Notes: generated from the letters alone by a model not told the origin. 45,768 bases of DNA from a candidate division CPR3 bacterium GWF2_35_18 (GCA_001771135.1 MESW01000001.1:1-45768), one strand, 5' to 3'. Numbered from the stretch's first letter, positions 29,650 through 38,845 are shown. Program-made: numbers and translations.

Positions 29650-31380
29650 GTGAGAAATATGTCGATCTTCAAAAAAAATCTTAAATTTAAAGCCTCAAGA
29701 AAGGAGGGTTCCATGAAAACAAAAAATCGTCGCAAATCATATTTAGTTTCACTTCTCAGCATTTTGAGCGTTTCAACAATTGCTTTTCCTTCTCTTACAC
29801 TTGCCCGTACAATTGAAGGAACAGCTTTAAATCATAACACTCAAAGTGGTTCATACAATTATTCAGAAACCACAATCACCGAAGATATTATTGTTACCAA
29901 TAATAATGAAGCGGATGTCCAAAATTCGATTACCCAGACTGCAAATACTGGTTATAACACCGTAAGTTCAGTTAATGGAGATGTCTCCATTTCAACAGGT
30001 GATGCTGAATTAGTAGCTTCTGTGGAAAATAATCTGAATACGAATGAAACTACAATCTCCGGAGGCGGAGGGAACGTAGAAATTACTACCGAGAATAGCA
30101 ATACCGGAGCAAATTCTGAAAACTACTCTTACGGTACTTACGAAAGTAATACTGAAGTCTTAAATAACAATGAATTAGATGTAGACAATAGCGTTGAACA
30201 AACTGCAGATACCGGTTATAACACCATCGCCTCAGTAAATGGTGATGTGGAATTGGATACCGGAGATGCAGACTTAGAAGCTGATGTTTCCACAAGTGGA
30301 AATACGAATTCTACTGAAGTTATGGGTGGCGCGAGTGCTTCTCTTTCTGCGGAGAACAGTATGACTCAGTCAAACTCATTCAACTACTCTGATTCCTCTG
30401 CCACCGTCAATACTATGGTCGAAAATAGTAACGATGCTGATGTTGATAACGAAACTATCCAACAAGGATATAGTGGTTACAACACCATCGCTTCAATAAA
30501 TGGTGATGTCGATGCTGGAGAATCAACTGGAGATGTTAATATGTCGAGTAGTTCTAGTACTGACGTTAATCATAACTCCACACAGGTCGGTTTAAATGGA
30601 ACTAGTATTGAAATTGATACGATGAATTCCAATACTCAGTCCGACTCCGAAAACCTAGCTTTCGGCACTCTGACATTAGGATTAGAAATTGAAAATAACA
30701 ACGAACTAGATGTTGATAATTTCAATTATGCCTACGGGGACAGTGGCACAAACGTAATCTCTGATGTCAATGGAGATGTTGAACTTGATACTGGTGATGT
30801 CGAAGTAGAATCAGAATCTGAAGTTGAAGGAAACAGTTCTGAGACTGAAATTGACGGACTAGGAGACTTCTCCACGTCTGCCATGAACGAATTCACACAG
30901 TCAGATTCATTTAACTACGCTGATTCTCTAATGACACTCGCCTTGGGTGTGAGTAATGATAATGATGCTGACATCCGAAATTGCTCAGCTATCTTCGGAT
31001 ACTCAGGTTATAACCAAGGTTGGGAGATAAATGGAGACGTCGATCTCTCTTCTGGAGATGTTGACTTAATGACCTCAGTAAACACTGACGTCAACATGAA
31101 TGTCACTATGGCCGAAGAAGGTTTTGGCGACATCGAAGAAGAAACCAGCAATAGCAATACTCAATCTGATTCCGAAAACTATGCTTATGCAACAGTAGAT
31201 CTTTCTATCGAAGCGGAAAATGATAATCGTCTTCGACTCAGAAACGACCTATTCTCCATGAGCGATACTGGATATAACGTATTTTTCGACATTAACGGAG
31301 ATACCGATATTCAGGCTGGATCAGTTGAAGAAGGCTTTGAAGTAATAAATGAGGGAAATGTAAGTATAACCAATATCTAA
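29650..31380 (+). CDS. Exported repeat protein 1: about six ~88-aa TGYNTxxSxNGDVxxxTGD repeats
   Basis: Signal peptide MKTKNRRKSYLVSLLSILSVSTIAFPSLTLA; repeat anchors at 29950, 30214, 30475, 30745, 31006, 31270 (period 261-270 nt). Likely start 29659 or 29713. Confidence 0.85.
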   Translation: MRNMSIFKKNLKFKASRKEGSMKTKNRRKSYLVSLLSILSVSTIAFPSLTLARTIEGTALNHNTQSGSYNYSETTITEDIIVTNNNEADVQNSITQTANTGYNTVSSVNGDVSISTGDAELVASVENNLNTNETTISGGGGNVEITTENSNTGANSENYSYGTYESNTEVLNNNELDVDNSVEQTADTGYNTIASVNGDVELDTGDADLEADVSTSGNTNSTEVMGGASASLSAENSMTQSNSFNYSDSSATVNTMVENSNDADVDNETIQQGYSGYNTIASINGDVDAGESTGDVNMSSSSSTDVNHNSTQVGLNGTSIEIDTMNSNTQSDSENLAFGTLTLGLEIENNNELDVDNFNYAYGDSGTNVISDVNGDVELDTGDVEVESESEVEGNSSETEIDGLGDFSTSAMNEFTQSDSFNYADSLMTLALGVSNDNDADIRNCSAIFGYSGYNQGWEINGDVDLSSGDVDLMTSVNTDVNMNVTMAEEGFGDIEEETSNSNTQSDSENYAYATVDLSIEAENDNRLRLRNDLFSMSDTGYNVFFDINGDTDIQAGSVEEGFEVINEGNVSITNI

Positions 31381-31401
31381 AAACTACTTACTAGTTGGAG
31401 G

Positions 31402-31428
31402 AAGAGGGGAAAATTTTTCCCCTCTTCT
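31402..31428. terminator. Perfect hairpin GAAGAGGGGAAAA-T-TTTTCCCCTCTTC after repeat protein 1
   Basis: 27-nt palindrome, 13-bp arms, 22 nt after the stop codon. Confidence 0.8.
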
Positions 31429-31503
31429 GCTCCCTCTTTTGAAGAAAGATTATGAAAAAGACTTTCTAATTTTTCTTCAGAAAAAACAATAAAAGGAGGA
31501 AAA

Positions 31504-34008
31504 ATGAAAATCCTAAAAAAAGACTCTCTTAAAAAAACTATGAAAATTTTGACCGTTTTGGTAATAATTATTCAGTTAACAATCTTTCCAGCTCGTTTAA
31601 TTGCAGCCACAGAATTAAATAGTGTTATTCTTCCGGAAGAAAACTCTCTGAGAGAAGTTAGAGATGTCAAAGAAACCCAAGAATTAAGAGATCCTCAAGA
31701 TCCAACCCTTAATGCTGATTTAACAATAGAACAAACTGAAAGTCAGATAATCACAGAACCCTACAGTGATACCCAAAACCTAGGAGCGCTCTGTCAAAAT
31801 ACAGAGATGGATACTTCAAATAGCAATCTTTTGAGTTGTACTCCACAAGCATTTCCAGATGAACCGCTTACAATTTATAATGCTGAAATTAATTCCTCAA
31901 ACATTACCCCCACTTCTTCTGATGAAAACCAAACAAATAATTTACCCGAAGAAGAGAATTCAGTGATTATTGAATCTGAAGCTACGCAAACAGATCCAAG
32001 TAATCTTATTATAATGGAAACCGAAACCACTCCAGAAGTAATTTCAGATGAAACTCAAAACTCTCAAGACATAGTTGACTCATCTAGTACAAGTAGCACC
32101 TCAAATACTAATACTGGCGAAAATTCTTCAAATTCGGTAATTACTGACAACAGCAACACTACGGAAATAAACAACGAAAATAATCTCTCCTTAGACCAAA
32201 CTGTTGAAGTTATGGGTGATACGGGCCAGAACAATGTTGCTTATATCAATGGTGACACGGAAATTATCAGCGGTGATATAAATGAAAACGTTAATCTAAT
32301 AACGATGGCTAACACAAATATCAATGGCAACACCACACCTGCTACGACTGTCTCTTTAGATATTGTTGGAACGATGGAAGAAGATATTGATTTTAATAAT
32401 CTCGAATTACTGGGACTCCAAGAAACGAATGATTTTCTGAATGGAAGTTTGGTAAACACGAACGAAAATACCGGATTCAACTCGAAAAACACAACGGTAA
32501 CGATAGAATCCACAAATACAGACATTAAAAATTTTAATAATGCAGATCTGGCAAATGATCTCGATATTACCCTTTCAACTGGTGACAATTCCACTCAAAG
32601 CATAAATGGTGATTCCACAATTGAAACCGGAGACATTAATATGGCTGCGAATGTCGTAAACTTTGTTAATTCTAGCATTACGACTGTAGGCAACTTTGTC
32701 ATTGGCGTAATCGACATTTTTGGAACTTTAATTGGCGATATTATCCTACCCGATGCTCCGCAAACTACAACTACGACAGAAGGAACTTCTTTACTAGCGG
32801 AGAATAATAATACTGGACCAAACTCACAGAATACCAGTGAGACAAAAAGCTCCTCTACAACCTCAATTGATAACAACAATGATCTTACCCTCTCGAACGA
32901 TTTTAATATTTCTGCAGATACTGGAAGTAATGGAGTGGAGAGTATTAACGGAAATACGACAATTGACACCGGAAATGTCTACGTTGAAAGTAACACTGTC
33001 AATATTGGTAATTCTAATACTGTCGCAGATAACACTGACACTACTCAAAGCTTCTGGTTAGTTCTTATCAATAACTTAGGAACTTGGACAGGACAAATAC
33101 TAGGATTAGATTCATCGGGAAATCCGAATGACAGTATTATTGCTTATCAATTTACAGATACCGATCTCGCTTCTTTGAACGAAAATACTGGAGCAAATTC
33201 AATTAATCAAGCTAGTTCAACCGGTAGTACGACAAATAAGATAACTAACCAAAACGAGGCTAGTATTGATAACACAATTGACATCAACGCTTCAACCGGA
33301 GGAAATACCTTTACAAACAATAATGGAAATAACTATCTCGAAACCGGAGATATTAATATATTGGCGAATGTTTTAAACATCATGAATTACAATTTTGTCG
33401 GCGGCAGTTGGGGACTTCTTGTTATTAATATCTTTGGTACTTGGATGGGGGATCTAGTTGGACCGGGATATGAATATCCAGTAGCGATAGAAGATAATAA
33501 CGAAATTGAAGAAAGTATTATTCCCGATGCAATTCCTCCAGTTATCGATGATAAAATTGTAGATGAAACAACAAATCCTGTTGAGGAAGACACAACTTCT
33601 GAAACTAATAATACTTATATTCCCTCAGAAAAAATAGCTAGCAATACCCAGTCTGAAATTCTTTCTCCAGACCAAGAATCAATAAAGCCAGAAGATACTA
33701 ATACTCAAAGCAATAATGTTGTTTTGTCTCAGAATAACAACCTAAGCTATTACTCTAACCCCGAAATGAACTCTCCAGAAGTAATATTTATAACTGCCAA
33801 TATGCCATTACAAATAGGTAGTGGGACAAAACTAGACAAAGAAATTGGTACTGATTCTCTACAAGAGACAAACTCATCGACAATTTACGAAGTTGGAAAT
33901 AATAAAAACTCCGATAGTCCTTTTGTAGATTTTCTGAAAGACTATTCCCCTTTTGCCTTAATTGGAATTATGGGAATTGTTCTTAAAAAAAGAGTTTTTA
34001 ATCCCTAA
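31504..34008 (+). CDS. Exported repeat protein 2: four larger repeats with NENTGxNS..., TGDN..SINGDS.IETGDIN... cores and a C-terminal TM plus KKR tail
   Basis: 834-aa ORF; SD aaaaggaggaaaa; hydrophobic N-terminus; repeated GDTGQNNVAYINGDTEIISGDIN, STGDNSTQSINGDSTIETGDIN, ADTGSNGVESINGNTTIDTGNV, ASTGGNTFTNNNGNNYLETGDIN. Confidence 0.85.
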   Translation: MKILKKDSLKKTMKILTVLVIIIQLTIFPARLIAATELNSVILPEENSLREVRDVKETQELRDPQDPTLNADLTIEQTESQIITEPYSDTQNLGALCQNTEMDTSNSNLLSCTPQAFPDEPLTIYNAEINSSNITPTSSDENQTNNLPEEENSVIIESEATQTDPSNLIIMETETTPEVISDETQNSQDIVDSSSTSSTSNTNTGENSSNSVITDNSNTTEINNENNLSLDQTVEVMGDTGQNNVAYINGDTEIISGDINENVNLITMANTNINGNTTPATTVSLDIVGTMEEDIDFNNLELLGLQETNDFLNGSLVNTNENTGFNSKNTTVTIESTNTDIKNFNNADLANDLDITLSTGDNSTQSINGDSTIETGDINMAANVVNFVNSSITTVGNFVIGVIDIFGTLIGDIILPDAPQTTTTTEGTSLLAENNNTGPNSQNTSETKSSSTTSIDNNNDLTLSNDFNISADTGSNGVESINGNTTIDTGNVYVESNTVNIGNSNTVADNTDTTQSFWLVLINNLGTWTGQILGLDSSGNPNDSIIAYQFTDTDLASLNENTGANSINQASSTGSTTNKITNQNEASIDNTIDINASTGGNTFTNNNGNNYLETGDINILANVLNIMNYNFVGGSWGLLVINIFGTWMGDLVGPGYEYPVAIEDNNEIEESIIPDAIPPVIDDKIVDETTNPVEEDTTSETNNTYIPSEKIASNTQSEILSPDQESIKPEDTNTQSNNVVLSQNNNLSYYSNPEMNSPEVIFITANMPLQIGSGTKLDKEIGTDSLQETNSSTIYEVGNNKNSDSPFVDFLKDYSPFALIGIMGIVLKKRVFNP

Positions 34009-34024
34009 TTGAAAGGAGATTATA

Positions 34025-34999
34025 ATGAAAAGATTTAAATTAATCCCGATATTGTTTGCACTTACAGCTACTCTCATAACTTCCTACCAACCTGTGCTAG
34101 GAAAAGAGATTCGACTGGAAAGTGCGAATATAGATACCGGAAGCGGTTCTGTAAATATCTCTGAAACAACCTATGCGGAAACAATTAACGTCAGTAATAA
34201 TCATGAAGCTACAGTGGAAACGAATATCACCGCCGAAAGTAGTACCGGAAATAACGAGACTTCAAATATTAATGGAGATGTGAATCTCACAACCGGAGAT
34301 ATTGATAATAGTACAACGGTAGAAGAAACTATAAATACTGCCAACAACGTAATTTCATCAGAGATTACAAACTCAGTCGAAATTGAAACTATAAATAGTA
34401 ACACTGGAGTAGATAGTGAAAATAACACTTCGGTGAATGTGGAGCAAAACATAACGGTTTCGGATGAAAAAAGTTTTGAGAGTAGTTTACAGGTAAGTTC
34501 AAGTTCCGAAACAGGTAATAGTGTAGTCTCAAATATAAATGGTGATGTAAATGTATTTACCGGAGACGTCGGAAGCACTATCTCCGTTATTATCCAGACG
34601 AATAACGACACGATTACGCTCTCTTCTATCCCGGAAATACTTCCTCCACCATCAGACAATGATTTCCCTCCTAATGATGAAGTTACTCCTCCAATTGACG
34701 ATAATATCACTCCACCAATCATTCCCTTAGACGATAATCCTGCCGGTGGATCTGTTTTGGAAGCAGAAATTCCATCTGAAATAGCTACTAATAATCCTCC
34801 CGAAATTAGTAAACCGCCAGTTTATACTAATCCAGAAGTTAAAGGGGATAGCAGTAAAAAGAACAGTGACAAATCCATTGGCTCATTCTTGGGTATAACT
34901 GAATTACCTTTGACAGCTCAAAACAATATTCTTGGCGCTTTGCTTACAGGGGTTACTCTTGGTCTTAGCATTATTCTTAAAAAATTTTTAAATAATTAA
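34025..34999 (+). CDS. Exported repeat protein 3: two repeats, Pro-rich linker, C-terminal LPLTA + TM + KK tail
   Basis: SSTGNNETSNINGDVNLTTGDID and SETGNSVVSNINGDVNVFTGDVG; C-terminus ELPLTAQNNILGALLTGVTLGLSIILKKFLNN; SD gaaaggag. Confidence 0.85.
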   Translation: MKRFKLIPILFALTATLITSYQPVLGKEIRLESANIDTGSGSVNISETTYAETINVSNNHEATVETNITAESSTGNNETSNINGDVNLTTGDIDNSTTVEETINTANNVISSEITNSVEIETINSNTGVDSENNTSVNVEQNITVSDEKSFESSLQVSSSSETGNSVVSNINGDVNVFTGDVGSTISVIIQTNNDTITLSSIPEILPPPSDNDFPPNDEVTPPIDDNITPPIIPLDDNPAGGSVLEAEIPSEIATNNPPEISKPPVYTNPEVKGDSSKKNSDKSIGSFLGITELPLTAQNNILGALLTGVTLGLSIILKKFLNN

Positions 35000-35018
35000 T
35001 CAAAAAAGGAAACTAATT

Positions 35019-35645
35019 ATGAACCAAAAGATCTCACGAATATTAAATTACAAACAGAACCAGAATTATAGTCAGGAGGTAATAAATCCGAAGAAAACCA
35101 AATTTAACATTAAAAGAATGGGGTTACTCATCGGCGGGATCATTCTGCTTTTAGGAGTGAGTTTTACTACCTACAGTTTGATCACAAAAGCACCCTTTAT
35201 CTCAGCCTCTTCTCAAAGTAGTAAGATTAGTCGAAAAATTGATATTTATAAAACCTATACTTACAATCTAAAAACAAAAGAAGGAAATGATGCTGGTCAA
35301 TTAGTATTAAACGTTACTAATGCTGAAAAAACTGACATCGTAATGGTCAAAGGAGAAGCAATTAAGGCTCCCACGGGCAAGATATTTCTGGCAATTAATA
35401 TCGAATGGGACAATAAATCCTCTCAAAGTTTGAATGTTGATACTATCAATTATTTCCGTTATTTAAGTCCGGAAGATAAGCTATATGCTCCAGCATTTTA
35501 TAATGAAAACGTTTCAGTATCACCAATCTCTGTCCGTAATGATAAGTTGGCTTTTGTAGTTCTGGAAAATCAGAAAGATATTAAAATTCAGATAGGAGAA
35601 CTGCGAGGAACTAAAGAGATTGTCGAACTGAAATTCAATGAATGA
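35019..35645 (+). CDS. Membrane-anchored DUF4352-like protein
   Basis: N-terminal TM; GQLVLNVTNAEKTDIVMVKGEAIKAPTGKIFLAINIEWDNKSSQSL pattern; same operon as the repeat proteins. Confidence 0.6.
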   Translation: MNQKISRILNYKQNQNYSQEVINPKKTKFNIKRMGLLIGGIILLLGVSFTTYSLITKAPFISASSQSSKISRKIDIYKTYTYNLKTKEGNDAGQLVLNVTNAEKTDIVMVKGEAIKAPTGKIFLAINIEWDNKSSQSLNVDTINYFRYLSPEDKLYAPAFYNENVSVSPISVRNDKLAFVVLENQKDIKIQIGELRGTKEIVELKFNE

Positions 35646-35646
35646 G

Positions 35647-36336
35647 TTAAAAAGTGTAACTAAAAGTTGAGCGAGATAAAAACTTTTCGATTAACTCTTC
35701 TTCAAGCTGCTTATGGTCTAGAATAACTAGAAATCTTTTATCTTGATCGATTAATTTCATCTTCTTTAATTCTGAAATCTCTTTTGTTGCTGTTTCACGA
35801 CTGATACCGGCCATATTTGCAATTTCCTGATGGGTGAGTTTGATACTAATTTTTACCTGACCATTTTTATCTCTAATTCCAAATCGACTGGTAACCATAA
35901 GTAAAACCGAAACAATTCGGGTTTGAGCATTCCCAAACATCAGATGTTCGATTCTGGCCATCATTCCTTGCAGTCCAGATAAAATTCGTTGCGTAAGTTC
36001 ATAAGTAACATCTGAATTTTCTTTTAAGAATACTTGAACATTTTCAGGATTTGCGCGATACAAAGTAACGGGAGTCATAGCTTCAAAATAATAATAATTC
36101 GGATAATTAGAAAAAACCCAATTTAAAGGGAAATATGATCCTGGTTTGAAAATATTTAGAGTTAACTCTTTTCCTTCGATAGAAAGTGTATATACCCGGA
36201 CATAACCACTTTTTAAAAAGAAAACCCCCTGGGGAATATCTCCACCTCTTATGATAATTTCATTTTTTTTATACTTAAGAGAAGTAAAACGGAGAAAGAA
36301 ATTCTCAATTTTATTTTCTAAAGTAACGTTGTTCAT
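35647..36336 (-). CDS. Crp/Fnr family transcriptional regulator
   Basis: Cyclic-nucleotide-binding-like fold segment (IIIRGGDIPQGVFFLKSGYVRVY) and HTH LTHQEIANMAGISRETATKEISELKK. Confidence 0.9.
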   Translation of the reverse strand: MNNVTLENKIENFFLRFTSLKYKKNEIIIRGGDIPQGVFFLKSGYVRVYTLSIEGKELTLNIFKPGSYFPLNWVFSNYPNYYYFEAMTPVTLYRANPENVQVFLKENSDVTYELTQRILSGLQGMMARIEHLMFGNAQTRIVSVLLMVTSRFGIRDKNGQVKISIKLTHQEIANMAGISRETATKEISELKKMKLIDQDKRFLVILDHKQLEEELIEKFLSRSTFSYTF

Positions 36337-36466
36337 GGTTATAAGGATAACTTTTAATAACTATTACTAATAGTATCATAGTATATTCTAAAAAAGCAAA
36401 TTATATTATTAACAATGAAAAATTATTGGAATTAGAATCTAGTTATGAAAAACTCGTAAGAGATGT

Positions 36467-37036
36467 TCAATTTATTTTCAGAATATAAATATCAGTTTTT
36501 TCTTCAAAACCTTTTAAATGAAATTTTCCTTTGTATGTAAATAAAGATTTATCTTTAATTCCCAATCTTTTGTAAGTATGACTCGTGATCAAAAAATTAG
36601 ATTTTATAGAATGACTTAAATTCTCACTTCTGCAAGCCTCAATAATACCATCTCCGACTAAAGTAAAAACATTTATATTATTGTTTATAATATTTTTACT
36701 TACAATCTTTCCAGAACTTATTCCAATTTTTAAGTCAAAGGGAATATTCTGTTTTGGTAAATCATGAAAAATCTGAAGCCCAAACTTTATTGCATGTTGA
36801 GCATGATTCTGCCCCCAAAAAAGAGATCCTAAACCATCTCCTAAAACATCTATTACTCGACCATGATATTTATAAGCAAGAGGAATAATCCAATTATAAT
36901 ATGTTGTAAGATAATTCAGAATTAATTTTAAATTATGTTCATGAACGAAATTACTATAATGAGAAAGATCACAAAAAACATAAGAGCCTTTTCTTATTGT
37001 TGTCGGAATGTCCTTATACGGATTTTTATATAACAT
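36467..37036 (-). CDS. Class III adenylate/guanylate cyclase-like domain protein
   Basis: VFCDLSHYSNF, YHGRVIDVLGDGLGSLF, LKIGISSGKI, FTLVGDGIIEACRSENL correspond to class III cyclase catalytic motifs. Confidence 0.75.
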   Translation of the reverse strand: MLYKNPYKDIPTTIRKGSYVFCDLSHYSNFVHEHNLKLILNYLTTYYNWIIPLAYKYHGRVIDVLGDGLGSLFWGQNHAQHAIKFGLQIFHDLPKQNIPFDLKIGISSGKIVSKNIINNNINVFTLVGDGIIEACRSENLSHSIKSNFLITSHTYKRLGIKDKSLFTYKGKFHLKGFEEKTDIYILKIN

Positions 37037-37090
37037 ATAGATAGATTAACAAAATAATAATATATATCAACTCTGATTGTAATGAAAGAC

Positions 37091-38716
37091 TTAGTTTACT
37101 CTCTCTGTAAACTGACTGGAAACCCAACCTTCTACTCCGTTTTTGAGCTTTATTTTTACCCATCCACTAACTTCTTCTACAAAAAGATACTTTTCTCCCG
37201 GAGTGACGCGGTCAATAATTCCACCAGAAAGACCTGCCTTATCCCTAACATTCAGATATCCCGTTCCCGTATCTTTTATCAAAACCATCTTCTGTACTCC
37301 ACCAGTAACTTTTATTTTGACTGTAAATTCTGATCCCTCAATCTTCTGAAACTCTTCGTTTTTTTCAACATAAAGAGCAAAATTTTCAAATTTTTCACCA
37401 TCTTCGTTTGGGGCAAGAATAGTAAAATCAAATCGGACATCTTGATCTTTAGAAACAAACGCTGTAGGGAGGATTTTTACAATGCTTTTGTCTACCCAAT
37501 CACTTGAATTAAAAAATACTGATTCCGCATTTTCTGACTTTAAAAAAACTTTCTTAGGGCTTCTATCATACCATATAGAATCTCCTAAGTTTTTGTAAAC
37601 AATCCCAAAGCTTTTTATTTTTGTAGCTTCAAGCTCTTGAGTATCTGCAGTATTCGACTCTTTTATATTCGCTTTATAGTATAAAGCTTTTTCTTGATCA
37701 TTTGATAGAAGAGTGTAAGCAATTTGGGCTTTTTCTGTTAATCCTTCCTCACTTTTACCCAGATAACCTACACGTAAAAGACCTTCTTGTCCCAAAATCG
37801 CTACTTCAAATCCACCGGCCTTTCCTTCATAGATAACACCTTCACGATCAATCAGATAATGCCATTCTAGATCAGATTTTCCTAGATAAGAAACCTCATA
37901 ATAATAGAGTCCCTTTACCCAAGTTTTTGGATTATTAAAAAGCATTTCATCGCTTACTGAAAGATCGTATAAACTGATTTTGGAAAGAGAAGCATACGTT
38001 AATTGAATATTTTGTTTAAGACCTTCATCAGCTTTCCAAATCTCCCTAGTTATTATATTTTCCGGTTGAGGATAATTGGTAATTTCTGTTTGGCGTAAGA
38101 TTTCGGGATTATCTTTTTCGGGAATCTGAAATAGATCTATAGAAACATGTGTTGAAAATCCCGATTTTACTTTCAAGGTAATTTTCCTTCCTTGATATCC
38201 CTCTTTTACAAAGGTAACCTCATAATTTCCCTCAGCATAACTAGGGAGGAAAAGTGGCGTTAAACCAATATCTCTATTATTTATAATTACCGAAACTTCT
38301 TCGGGACTGGAAACAAAAGAAAAACCACTTTCGTCTTTCTTAAAGTAAACAACTTCCCCAGCAGAAAAATTTGAAGAAGGTCCTATTTCTCGATTAATAT
38401 ATGGCTCTATTCCAGATGCAAAAGTAACATTTTGTCCCCAATTAGAATAAAAGGGTTCTTCTCTATAAAGCTCTACAAAATGTTTCCCCACACTAATATT
38501 ATTCAAAGATAGTGGAGTTTTTCCTTTATCTTTTGAATCAATTTTAACCTTTACTTCAGATCGTCCACTTTCAATCTTTAAAGTAGTTGTTTGAAAAAGT
38601 TTATTTCCGACAGTAATCCATAAAAGATAGGCAAAAGCGCTAAAAATTATAATGACAAAAATAAGGATAAGTGTGGAAAAGTTCTTCTTTTTACTTTGAT
38701 ATTCAGAGATTTTCAT
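37091..38716 (-). CDS. Membrane-anchored protein: two PEGA-like domains, degenerate amidase_2/PGRP-like region, C-terminal SH3b
   Basis: KVKIDSKDKGKTPLSLNNISVGKH and VIINNRDIGLTPLFLPSYAEGNYEVTFVKEGYQG; WHYLIDREGVIYEGKAGG; GYLNVRDKAGLSGGIIDRVTPGEKYLFVEEVSGWVKIKLKNGVEGWVSSQF. ATG at 38716 preferred. Confidence 0.7.
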   Translation of the reverse strand: MKISEYQSKKKNFSTLILIFVIIIFSAFAYLLWITVGNKLFQTTTLKIESGRSEVKVKIDSKDKGKTPLSLNNISVGKHFVELYREEPFYSNWGQNVTFASGIEPYINREIGPSSNFSAGEVVYFKKDESGFSFVSSPEEVSVIINNRDIGLTPLFLPSYAEGNYEVTFVKEGYQGRKITLKVKSGFSTHVSIDLFQIPEKDNPEILRQTEITNYPQPENIITREIWKADEGLKQNIQLTYASLSKISLYDLSVSDEMLFNNPKTWVKGLYYYEVSYLGKSDLEWHYLIDREGVIYEGKAGGFEVAILGQEGLLRVGYLGKSEEGLTEKAQIAYTLLSNDQEKALYYKANIKESNTADTQELEATKIKSFGIVYKNLGDSIWYDRSPKKVFLKSENAESVFFNSSDWVDKSIVKILPTAFVSKDQDVRFDFTILAPNEDGEKFENFALYVEKNEEFQKIEGSEFTVKIKVTGGVQKMVLIKDTGTGYLNVRDKAGLSGGIIDRVTPGEKYLFVEEVSGWVKIKLKNGVEGWVSSQFTERVN

Positions 38717-38811
38717 GATGTATTGAATTATACAAGTAATTAACAATAATATCCATAATTGCGTAAAGAAAAAAGCGAAAGAAACATTGATTAAATGGTA
38801 GTCTTTAACTC

Positions 38812-38840
38812 TTGACAAGTACAAAAAGGAATGCTATATT
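38812..38840 (+). promoter_or_regulatory. Sigma70-type promoter for hsp20: TTGACA-N17-TATATT
   Basis: TTGACA 38812-38817, TATATT 38835-38840. Confidence 0.85.
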
Positions 38841-38845
38841 TTTAC

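Noticed and set aside
32241-32969. Minus-strand ORFs of 117 and 124 aa inside repeat protein 2
   Set aside because: Antisense to a repetitive coding sequence; hydrophobic Ser/Val-rich composition is a by-product of Asn/Thr/Asp codons on the other strand
34201-34722. 173-aa minus-strand ORF
   Set aside because: Antisense shadow of repeat protein 3, no SD and no family motif
29650-35000. Tandem repeats considered as CRISPR or satellite DNA
   Set aside because: The repeats are in-frame, protein-level and degenerate at nucleotide level with 261-270 nt period; no short identical repeats with unique spacers
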